Source: Fidelibacterota bacterium
GTDB taxonomy: Bacteria; Fidelibacterota; UBA2242
NCBI GenBank assembly: GCA_003527965.1
Contig: DPVY01000053.1
Span: forward strand, 1 to 5,705
Length of the DNA: 5,705 nucleotides
Reading direction: 5' to 3'
Shown: piece by piece, positions 1-5,705 of the stretch
Position numbering within the stretch: the first letter of the stretch is position 1
Layout: every line of letters begins with the position of its first letter
Program-made: the position numbers and the translations under genes
The notes under the pieces: generated by a model
What the model saw: the letters and a program-made list of their open reading frames with translations, nothing else
Databases searched by the model: none
What the model was told of the DNA's origin: nothing

Positions 1-1290
1 GGCAATGACCGAACTCATGAAAATGTGATTCGCCGAGAATTAAAAGTTTTTCCCGGTGACATATTTAGCCGCCAGGCGCTGATGCGCAGTCAACGTGAAA
101 TTTTCATTTTGAACTATTTCAGCGATGTTGTACCCGATGTCGTTCCGGTTAGTGAAGATGAAATCGACATTGAAATTTCCGTTGTGGAAAAATCCTCCGA
201 TCGGGCAAATCTCTCATTCAGCATCAGCCAGATGTATGGATTAATCGGTGGTGGTGGTGTGGAATTCACTAATTTCCGCGGTCGCGGTCAGAAGGTTGGT
301 ATCAGTTATCAGCAGGGCGCTCAGTACAGTATCGCCGGTTCGGGCGCCACCCCTTATAAATCAATCTCTCTTAGTTTTACCGATCCCTGGGTTTATGATT
401 CTCCAAATCTCGCCGGCGCCAGTATATTTTACAGCGAACGAGGCAGTAACGGATATTACTACTACCCTTTTGATTTGACTCAGCTGGGCGGATCTTTGCG
501 TTGGGGACGTCGGTTCAAATGGCCGGATTCATATTTCAGGGGAACCTGGATTTTCTCCGCCGCCAAAAAAGAATACCGTAATCTGGATGAAGCCTATTTA
601 CAATCGGTCCTTCTTGGACAGCCCAAAACTACCGGCATCAGTCTGACACAGGTCATATCACGGGATAGCCGTGACCGCCCGGAGTTTCCAACTACCGGTT
701 CTGTATTATCATGGTCAGCCTCGCTTTCCGGTGGTTTCTTAGGAGGAACCGAACACTTTCATAAGCACAATTTCAGCCTGGATTATTATATACCGACAAT
801 CTGGAAACTGGTTTTATTCAATCATGTTGAATTCGGCGTAATCAAGAAAATAAGAGAAAATTCCATTATTCCTCCCGATGAACGTTTCATTATGGGTGGG
901 AGCGGAATGATCTACGGCGTCGCCCTGCGGGGTTATGCCGATAATGCCGTCGGACCTGTTCGCTCAGGCTCTACCAGTGGATATTCACCTTGGGGTGGTG
1001 AAACCCTTTTTAAATATTCTCTTGAATACCGTGTCCCAATTTCCCAGGAGCCCACAATTTACGGGCTAATCTTTGCCGAGGCGGGCAACGTCTGGAAAGA
1101 TCTTAAAAGAACCGATCCTTTTGACCTGCGAAGGTCGGCTGGATTCGGCGTCCGCTTTTTTATGCCCGCTCTCGGGATGCTTGGTGTTGATCTGGGATAT
1201 GGATTCGACGATATCGATCCGGAAGGATATCCAGGTTATGGAAAGCCCGAAGGATGGAAAACCCACTTTATTTTTGGACAGTCATTTTAA
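1..1290 (+). CDS. bamA: Outer membrane protein assembly factor BamA, 5'-truncated (last POTRA domain and complete beta-barrel)
   Basis: BamA is the central Omp85 subunit of the BAM complex and folds beta-barrel proteins into the outer membrane. The frame is already open at base 1 and reads GNDRTHENVIRRE, the usual opening of the last POTRA domain, so the GTG at 25 is an internal valine codon and not a start. Of 429 visible residues, about 1-68 are POTRA and the rest is barrel. Landmarks are NFRGRG (91-96) at the first barrel strands, DSRDRPEFPTTGS (221-233), the loop-6 segment GGSGMIYGVALRGY (299-312) followed by NAVGP, and a C-terminal strand ending in phenylalanine (HFIFGQSF), the typical beta-signal. 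Loop 6 has LRGY where E. coli has VRGF. The signal peptide and earlier POTRA domains lie outside the window. The next gene follows after 17 bases. The family is certain; only the N-terminal extent is unknown. Confidence 0.96.
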   Translation, partial: GNDRTHENVIRRELKVFPGDIFSRQALMRSQREIFILNYFSDVVPDVVPVSEDEIDIEISVVEKSSDRANLSFSISQMYGLIGGGGVEFTNFRGRGQKVGISYQQGAQYSIAGSGATPYKSISLSFTDPWVYDSPNLAGASIFYSERGSNGYYYYPFDLTQLGGSLRWGRRFKWPDSYFRGTWIFSAAKKEYRNLDEAYLQSVLLGQPKTTGISLTQVISRDSRDRPEFPTTGSVLSWSASLSGGFLGGTEHFHKHNFSLDYYIPTIWKLVLFNHVEFGVIKKIRENSIIPPDERFIMGGSGMIYGVALRGYADNAVGPVRSGSTSGYSPWGGETLFKYSLEYRVPISQEPTIYGLIFAEAGNVWKDLKRTDPFDLRRSAGFGVRFFMPALGMLGVDLGYGFDDIDPEGYPGYGKPEGWKTHFIFGQSF

Positions 1291-1297
1291 AACATAC

Positions 1298-1302
1298 GGA
1301 GG
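1298..1302 (+). promoter_or_regulatory. Ribosome binding site for the ompH/skp-like gene
   Basis: GGAGG lies 5 bases before the GTG at 1308, in the short gap after the bamA stop. It is the strongest Shine-Dalgarno match at any gene junction here and decides the start: the in-frame ATG at 1254 lies inside bamA and would put 18 extra residues in front of an otherwise typical signal peptide. Confidence 0.85.
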
Positions 1303-1307
1303 AAACA

Positions 1308-1835
1308 GTGAAAAAAATCTCAATGATGCTAATCGGATTGCTTCTTGTTGTAAGCACCGCAAATGTTGCGTTAGGTCAAGACACAAAAATCGGTTTTGTT
1401 AACTCTGACCGAATTCTGGTCGAATTCGATCAGGCCAAGGAAGCTCAGAGTAAATTGGATATCGAAGCCAAAAAGATGGAAGAAGAATACAGAGGAATGC
1501 TTGCAAAACTCGACAGTTTAAGCAAGGATTTTGAACGTCAAAAGATGATTATGAGCGAATCCCGCCGCCAGACCAAAGAAAATGAGATTAGCCAGATGCA
1601 GCAATCCATTCAGCGTTATCAAGTCGAAAAAATGGGCCCTGAGGGTGAAATCTATCGCAAGCAGGCCGAATTGGTCGGACCTGTCCTGGAAAAAATCAAA
1701 CAGGTAATCGAAAAGGTCGGAAAAGAAAACAAATACGACTTCATATTTGACACTGTAGCGGGAAACATTCTGTACGCCGAACCGGTTCACGATTTAACCG
1801 ACAAGGTACTTTACGAATTAAAACGAAGTAAGTAA
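1308..1835 (+). CDS. OmpH/Skp-family periplasmic chaperone (GTG start)
   Basis: This is a predicted periplasmic chaperone of the OmpH/Skp family, which holds unfolded outer-membrane proteins on their way to BamA. The 175-residue product begins with a signal peptide (two lysines, then a hydrophobic run MMLIGLLLVV) with probable cleavage after ALG at residue 23. Mature sequence opens with the family strand KIGFVNSDRIL (27-37), continues as a charged, Lys/Glu/Gln-rich helical coiled-coil section (about 40-140), and closes with the second core segment YDFIFDTVAGNILYAEP (143-159) and a final helix (DLTDKVLYELK). This is the Skp order: small beta core with long tentacle helices. Length is close to E. 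coli Skp (161 residues with signal). The start is GTG with a good GGAGG site. Position between bamA and lpxD matches the classical bamA-skp-lpxD order, which supports the assignment. I leave the symbol empty because ompH and skp are both used and several paralogues are common in this group. Confidence 0.92.
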   Translation: MKKISMMLIGLLLVVSTANVALGQDTKIGFVNSDRILVEFDQAKEAQSKLDIEAKKMEEEYRGMLAKLDSLSKDFERQKMIMSESRRQTKENEISQMQQSIQRYQVEKMGPEGEIYRKQAELVGPVLEKIKQVIEKVGKENKYDFIFDTVAGNILYAEPVHDLTDKVLYELKRSK

Positions 1836-2864
1836 ATGACCTATACTCTCGCTCAAATTTCCCGGATTGTCCAGGGAGGTCTCAAAGGCAATCCGGATGC
1901 GGTCATTACCGATATCGCGGAAATACAAAATGCTAAGAAGGGTGAACTTAGTTTTCTATCAAACCCGAAATATACTAAGTTCCTCGAAACAACCGGTGCC
2001 GAGGCAATTCTCGTTCCGAAAGATTTTAAAGGTGAGTTTAAGAATCTGATCCTGGTAGAAAACCCCAATTATGCATTTTCACTCCTGATCGCAAAATTTC
2101 GCCCACGGATTCCGTTGCCAAAGCCGCAAATTGACCCGGCAGCAAGCATTGCTAAAACTGCAACCGTCGGTAAAGATATCTATATTGGTCCCAATGTAAT
2201 CATTGACGATCATGTTGTAATTGGTGATAAAACAGTCCTGTTTGGCAATATATATATCGGTAAAGAATCGACAATCGGATCAGCGGCGGTCATTTACTCT
2301 AATGTTAGCATTTATCATCGATGTCAAATCGGTAACGATGTTATCATCCACTCGGGAGTGGTAATCGGTAGCGACGGCTATGGATTTGTCCGTACTGAAG
2401 ATGGTATCTCCAAAATACCTCAGGAGGGCGGCGTTGTTATTAGTGATGATGTTGAAATCGGCGCAAACTGCGCCATCGATCGCGGGACATTAGGAAATAC
2501 CGTAATTGGAAAAGGAACTAAACTGGATAATTTTATTCAGGTTGCCCATAATGTAAAAATTGGACAATATTGCTTTATTGCTGCCCAAAGCGGCATAGCC
2601 GGCAGTACTCAAATAGCAGATGGAGTGACCATTGCCGGACAGGTCGGCATCGCCGGGCATTTAAAAGTCGGCAAAGGAGCGATTATCGCCGCCCAGTCAG
2701 GAATTTCAAAGGATGTTCCTCCCGGTGCGATAATGTTTGGCTATCCTGCCCAGGAACAGAGTAAGGCACGCCGAGAAATCGGCAATATCCGGTCAATACC
2801 CGATATTAAAGAACGACTTAAAATAATCGCAAGAGAGCTTGAACAGCTGAAACAAGGAAAATAG
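1836..2864 (+). CDS. lpxD: UDP-3-O-(3-hydroxyacyl)glucosamine N-acyltransferase LpxD
   Basis: LpxD carries out the third lipid A step, transferring a (3R)-hydroxyacyl chain from ACP to the 2-amino group of UDP-3-O-acyl-glucosamine in the cytoplasm. The product is 342 residues, the normal family length. An N-terminal uridine-binding domain (about 1-98) has the F40-x2-N43-x2-Y46 pattern in ELSFLSNPKY. It is followed by a left-handed beta-helix of hexapeptide repeats (about 99-300: VGKDIYIGPNVIIDDHVVIG and onward). The GSDGYGF signature is at 178-184. The catalytic histidine is H238 in QVAHNVKIG (E. coli H239), and H275 in IAGHLKVG matches E. coli H276. The C-terminal charged helix (about 311-340) is the usual ACP-contact extension. 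Its ATG follows the preceding TAA with no gap and has no strong Shine-Dalgarno site, so translation is probably coupled to the gene before it. Nothing suggests damage. Confidence 0.96.
   Translation: MTYTLAQISRIVQGGLKGNPDAVITDIAEIQNAKKGELSFLSNPKYTKFLETTGAEAILVPKDFKGEFKNLILVENPNYAFSLLIAKFRPRIPLPKPQIDPAASIAKTATVGKDIYIGPNVIIDDHVVIGDKTVLFGNIYIGKESTIGSAAVIYSNVSIYHRCQIGNDVIIHSGVVIGSDGYGFVRTEDGISKIPQEGGVVISDDVEIGANCAIDRGTLGNTVIGKGTKLDNFIQVAHNVKIGQYCFIAAQSGIAGSTQIADGVTIAGQVGIAGHLKVGKGAIIAAQSGISKDVPPGAIMFGYPAQEQSKARREIGNIRSIPDIKERLKIIARELEQLKQGK
2854..2858 (+). promoter_or_regulatory. Ribosome binding site for lpxC-fabZ
   Basis: AAGGA lies within the last codons of lpxD, 8 bases before the ATG at 2867. 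It is a reasonable Shine-Dalgarno match and gives the fusion gene its own initiation signal, whereas lpxD and lpxA have none that is obvious. Confidence 0.6.
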
Positions 2865-2866
2865 AA

Positions 2867-4261
2867 ATGTCAAGGAATCAACATACTATAAAAAATCCTG
2901 TATCTGTATCCGGAATTGGTCTTCACACCGGAGTAAAGAGTACAATCACTTTTAAACCCGCGCCGGAAAATTCCGGCATTCGCTTTATCAGAACCGACGT
3001 GAAGAACTGTCCTGAAATTGTTGCCGATATTAATCATGTTGTCGATATTTCCAGAGGAACCACAATCGCTCAAAATGGTGTTCAAATTCACACGGTTGAA
3101 CATGTTTTAGCTGCTGTTGCCGGTCTCGAGATTAACAATATCTTCATTGAAGTCAATAATATCGAACCCCCGGTTTGCGACGGCAGCTCCATCGAATATG
3201 TCAGGGCTCTGAAAAAAGCCGAGATTGTTGAGCAGGATGCTATCCAGGACGTATTGATTATCGATAAGATCATCCAATATACGGATCCTAAACACGGCGT
3301 CGATGTTCACGTGTTACCGGCGGAAAATTTTCGTATTACATTTATGATTGACTATGATATTCCCTCTATCGGCACCCAATATTCCGCTATGTATTCGCTC
3401 GCCGACGAGTTTGAAACCGACTATGCTTCCGCCAGAACCTTTTGCACCCTCAGCGAAGTTGAGCATTTAAAAAACATGGGTCTCATAAAAGGCGGTAATG
3501 TTGACAACTCTGTTGTTTTTATCGATCGGGAAATCGACCAGGCTGATATCAACCGGCTGACGAACATGTTTAACATTAAAAGCAAAGTCATCGCCGGTCA
3601 AAAAGGAACCTTAAACGGCGTAGAACTGCGTTACTATAACGAGGCAGTCCGTCATAAAATATTAGACGTCATCGGTGATTTTGCCCTCTTGGGTGTGCCG
3701 ATCCAGGGACATATCATAGCAGCCCGCAGCGGGCATGCTCACAATGTAAACCTTGTCAAAAAAATCCGCAAAGAATATGAAAAAATCCTGCTCCGGGATA
3801 AATATCAGCCCCGGAAAGTGTCTAACGCCCTGTTTGATATTCACGGTATAGAACGCATTCTCCCCCACCGTTATCCTTTCCTTTTAGTCGACCGGATTCT
3901 GGATATGACGCCCGGAAAAACCGTTTCGGCTATAAAAAATGTTACAATTAACGAACCCTTCTTCACCGGTCATTTCCCAATGCGGAAAGTCATGCCCGGT
4001 GTTTTGATTGTAGAAGCATTAGCGCAGGCCGGTGGACTGTTACTTCTGAATACTATTGAAAACCCAGAGGATAAATTAGTCCTGTTCACAGGTCTTAATG
4101 ATGTCCGTTGGCGAAAAACCGTTACTCCCGGTGACCAGCTGCGCCTGGAAGTAAAATTGATCCAATTTCGCCTCTCGATGTGTAAAATGCGCGGTATAGC
4201 TTATGTCAACGACGATATCGTCGCCGAAGCAACCATGATGGCATCTGTAGCGGATATGTAA
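2867..4261 (+). CDS. lpxC-fabZ: Bifunctional LpxC-FabZ: UDP-3-O-acyl-GlcNAc deacetylase fused to 3-hydroxyacyl-ACP dehydratase
   Basis: This single 464-residue frame joins the committed lipid A deacetylase to the fatty-acid dehydratase. The LpxC part (about 1-310) has the zinc-site motif HTVEHVLAA with E78 and H79, the PPVCDGSS segment (101-108), SARTF (188-192, T191), RHKILDVIGD with zinc ligands H263 and D267, and SGHAHN with H290, equivalent to E. coli H265. From T191 to H263 is 72 residues, against 47 in E. coli, so there is an extra segment of about 25 residues. The FabZ part (about 321-464) has LPHRYPFLLVDR (332-343), then GHFPMRKVMPGVLIVEALAQ with the catalytic pair H369 and E383, spaced by 14 as in Pseudomonas FabZ, and VTPGDQL (419-425). 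The linker is only about 10 residues. The fusion is known in Bacteroidetes and relatives, so it is not a sequencing artefact. Both halves look active. The ATG lies 2 bases after the lpxD stop. Confidence 0.96.
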   Translation: MSRNQHTIKNPVSVSGIGLHTGVKSTITFKPAPENSGIRFIRTDVKNCPEIVADINHVVDISRGTTIAQNGVQIHTVEHVLAAVAGLEINNIFIEVNNIEPPVCDGSSIEYVRALKKAEIVEQDAIQDVLIIDKIIQYTDPKHGVDVHVLPAENFRITFMIDYDIPSIGTQYSAMYSLADEFETDYASARTFCTLSEVEHLKNMGLIKGGNVDNSVVFIDREIDQADINRLTNMFNIKSKVIAGQKGTLNGVELRYYNEAVRHKILDVIGDFALLGVPIQGHIIAARSGHAHNVNLVKKIRKEYEKILLRDKYQPRKVSNALFDIHGIERILPHRYPFLLVDRILDMTPGKTVSAIKNVTINEPFFTGHFPMRKVMPGVLIVEALAQAGGLLLLNTIENPEDKLVLFTGLNDVRWRKTVTPGDQLRLEVKLIQFRLSMCKMRGIAYVNDDIVAEATMMASVADM

Positions 4262-4262
4262 T

Positions 4263-5039
4263 ATGAGTAGTCAAATTCATCCAACCGCTATTATTGAGTC
4301 CAATGTTAAGATCGGTAAAAATGTAAAAATCGGTCCCTATTCACTTATCCAAGAAGATGTATTGATTGGCGATAATTCAGAGATAGGTTCCTATGTCCTG
4401 TTATGTTCCGGCACACGTCTCGGTAAAGCGTGCAAAGTATTGCATCATACCGTTCTGGGTGAAATTCCCCAGGATCTAAAATTTGACGATGAAAAAACCA
4501 CTGTTGAAATCGGCGACCGCACCGTTATCCGTGAATTTGTAACCGTCAACCGCGGCACGAAAGCGCACCACAAAACGGTGATCGGATCGGATTGCCTGAT
4601 TATGGCTTATGTCCATGTTGCCCACGATTGTATTGTTGGTAATAATGTGGTTATTGCGAACGCGACTAATATTGCCGGACATGTTGAGATTCAGGACTGG
4701 GTCATCATCGGCGGAATGGTGGGCATCCATCAATTTGTAAAAATCGGTCAACATAGTTTGATCGGCGGTCATTACCGGGTAACCAAAGACGTTCCGCCTT
4801 ATATTATCTCCGCCGGCGAACCCTTAAAATTCGAAGGGCTTAATATTATTGGCTTGCGGCGCCGTAAGTTTTCCAGTGAAACCGTAAAAAACCTGAAAAA
4901 GGCTTACAAACTGATTTATAATTCACAGTATAATGTTTCTGAGGCAGTTACGGCAATTCAGGAGCAACTGCCATCGGCGCCTGAAACAGATAACATTATT
5001 GATTTTATAAAAAAAAGCGACCGTGGTATTATCCGTTAA
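4263..5039 (+). CDS. lpxA: UDP-N-acetylglucosamine O-acyltransferase LpxA
   Basis: LpxA starts lipid A synthesis by moving a (3R)-hydroxyacyl chain from ACP to the 3-OH of UDP-GlcNAc in the cytoplasm; it acts as a trimer. At 258 residues it is close to E. coli LpxA (262). It opens with IHPTAII and runs as a left-handed hexapeptide beta-helix to about residue 180, followed by the helical C-terminal domain (GLRRRKFS at 197-204, AYKLIYNS at 214-221, ending in RGIIR). The catalytic base is H121 in HVAHDCIVGN (E. coli H125), with H118 matching H122 and HQF at 156-158. GEIPQDLKF (66-74) matches the E. coli GEVNQDLKY. G169 aligns with E. coli G173, the acyl-length ruler position. The E. coli NH at 190-191 is EP here (186-187). 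The ATG is one base after the lpxC-fabZ stop, with no clear Shine-Dalgarno site, which suggests translational coupling. Confidence 0.96.
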   Translation: MSSQIHPTAIIESNVKIGKNVKIGPYSLIQEDVLIGDNSEIGSYVLLCSGTRLGKACKVLHHTVLGEIPQDLKFDDEKTTVEIGDRTVIREFVTVNRGTKAHHKTVIGSDCLIMAYVHVAHDCIVGNNVVIANATNIAGHVEIQDWVIIGGMVGIHQFVKIGQHSLIGGHYRVTKDVPPYIISAGEPLKFEGLNIIGLRRRKFSSETVKNLKKAYKLIYNSQYNVSEAVTAIQEQLPSAPETDNIIDFIKKSDRGIIR

Positions 5040-5059
5040 TCATTCACATAACCTCTACT

Positions 5060-5705
5060 TTGCCAATTAATTATTTCCGCAATATTGCCTTTTCTTTCCT
5101 GATGTTCGCATTATCGGCGGATCTTTTTGCTTATAGTTTAAATTTATCGGGCACCGCTCCATCTCAACTACGTCAAACGCTGCAACCTATAATCGGAATC
5201 ATCACCGTCGAACAGACACCACCGTTAGCTTTTCTTGGCTATGCTGACAATCCCCGGCTATCAGTCGGCGTAAAATTAAATTCCCTCGCCATTCCGGAAT
5301 TCCGGACGACAACCTGGGGATTTCCTTCCTTTTGGATGAAATATTCAATTTCACCTAACCTGAGTATCGGCGGCAACATCTCCAGCTACGAATGGCTTGA
5401 CGATAATATCCAGACGGCAGGCTCCTTTTTGAGCACATCCTGGGGCACACCTCAAAAATCAAGCAATGCCTGTTTTCATATCGACCATCTTAAAGGACCC
5501 GATGATTTTCATTTAACAAATGTTGCTTTTGATCTTTCGAGAACAATTCGTTATTCTCAATGGCTGATTGCCGTCAGCTACTCCGCTCATTTCGTGGAAT
5601 GTGACATCCATATAGCGGATTACTCCGATCCGGCTCAAATTTACAAGACTACAAAAAACCTCGGTTATAACTTTTTACGATTCGGTGTTTTTCGATATTT
5701 TGGCA
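5060..5705 (+). CDS. Unrecognised secreted protein, probably an outer-membrane beta-barrel, 3'-truncated (TTG start)
   Basis: I do not recognise the family. A frame open from 5003 to the window edge gives 215 residues from a TTG at 5060 without a stop. The N-terminus PINYFRNIAFSFLMFALSA has a positive residue (R7) then a hydrophobic stretch, and cleavage is likely after LFA at residue 24, so it looks exported. The mature part is rich in aromatic, Ser, Thr and Gly residues with alternating patterns such as LSVGVKLNSL, FWMKYSISPNLSIGGNISSY and WLIAVSYSAHF, as in transmembrane beta-strands of an outer-membrane barrel; that is inference. TTG is chosen because the only nearby ATG (5102) would remove the arginine and half the hydrophobic core. 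No Shine-Dalgarno site is visible. The gap to lpxA is 20 bases on the same strand, so co-transcription is likely. The codon range resembles its neighbours. It shows no likeness to LpxB, LpxI or LpxK, which often sit near lpxA. Confidence 0.7.
   Translation, partial: MPINYFRNIAFSFLMFALSADLFAYSLNLSGTAPSQLRQTLQPIIGIITVEQTPPLAFLGYADNPRLSVGVKLNSLAIPEFRTTTWGFPSFWMKYSISPNLSIGGNISSYEWLDDNIQTAGSFLSTSWGTPQKSSNACFHIDHLKGPDDFHLTNVAFDLSRTIRYSQWLIAVSYSAHFVECDIHIADYSDPAQIYKTTKNLGYNFLRFGVFRYFG

Noticed and set aside
25..27. GTG at 25 as the start of the BamA frame
   Set aside because: The frame is open upstream to base 1 and the residues before it (GNDRTHEN) belong to the conserved POTRA motif, so the gene is simply cut by the window edge.
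1254..1307. In-frame ATG at 1254 as an alternative start for the ompH/skp-like gene
   Set aside because: It lies inside bamA, has no ribosome binding site, and adds 18 residues before a signal peptide; the GTG at 1308 has GGAGG at the right distance.
1518..1790. Antisense reading frame of 90 codons opposite the chaperone gene (similar ones at 3662-3868 and 4476-4772)
   Set aside because: These are mirror frames of well-supported genes; their products lack recognisable motifs and they have no ribosome binding sites that I could see.
2173..2760. Periodic near-repeats in the DNA of lpxD, and likewise in lpxA
   Set aside because: They reflect the hexapeptide repeats of the left-handed beta-helix, not a DNA-level tandem repeat.
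2962..2977. Inverted repeat GCCGGAA-AA-TTCCGGC
   Set aside because: A 7-base stem with a 2-base loop inside the lpxC coding sequence, with no T-run after it; most likely chance within codons for APENSGI, not a terminator or operator.
3722..3734. Short palindrome GCCCGC-A-GCGGGC
   Set aside because: Inside the LpxC domain over the conserved AARSGH codons; the loop is too short for a hairpin and no second copy was noticed.
5040..5059. Possible terminator or promoter between lpxA and the last gene
   Set aside because: The 20-base gap holds no inverted repeat, T-run or recognisable -35/-10 pair.
5102..5104. ATG at 5102 as start of the last gene
   Set aside because: It falls inside the hydrophobic core of the signal peptide and would remove the basic N-terminal region; the TTG at 5060 gives a complete signal peptide. 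TTG remains an inference because no ribosome binding site is visible.

Overview
This window is one compact, entirely plus-strand outer-membrane biogenesis cluster from a Gram-negative (diderm, lipid A-making) bacterium. The order is bamA (3' part), ompH/skp-like chaperone, lpxD, lpxC-fabZ fusion, lpxA, then the first part of an unrecognised secreted, probably outer-membrane protein. The lpxC-fabZ fusion, the extra segment inside its LpxC domain and the BamA loop-6 wording (GGSGM...ALRGY) point to the FCB side of the tree (Bacteroidetes/Chlorobi and related candidate phyla such as Zixibacteria, Marinimicrobia, Calditrichaeota or KSB1) rather than to Proteobacteria. I cannot place it more precisely from sequence alone. 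Base composition looks moderate (roughly mid-40s % GC by eye) and even throughout, with no sign of recent transfer.

Layout: 1-1290 is the end of bamA (last POTRA domain plus the whole beta-barrel). 1308-1835 is a periplasmic OmpH/Skp-type chaperone with a GTG start set by a strong GGAGG site. 1836-2864 is lpxD, whose ATG directly abuts the preceding stop. 2867-4261 is the bifunctional LpxC-FabZ. 4263-5039 is lpxA, one base after the previous stop. 5060-5705 is a 3'-truncated reading frame with no ATG at its best start (TTG) but a convincing signal peptide. Gaps between genes are 17, 0, 2, 1 and 20 bases. There is no promoter, terminator, RNA gene, repeat array or mobile element that I can support, so the six genes look like part of one transcript that begins before the window and continues past it.

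How they work together: LpxA, LpxC and LpxD are the first three steps of lipid A synthesis (O-acylation, deacetylation, N-acylation of UDP-GlcNAc). FabZ draws on the same (3R)-hydroxyacyl-ACP pool for phospholipid fatty acids. BamA inserts beta-barrel proteins into the outer membrane, and the OmpH/Skp-like protein probably chaperones them across the periplasm. The operon therefore couples supply of the lipid and protein halves of the outer membrane, and the last gene may be a client barrel. All active-site residues I could locate in LpxA, LpxC, LpxD and FabZ are present, so the pathway appears functional. No novel defence or mobile system is visible. The points most worth following up are the fusion enzyme and the unassigned last gene.
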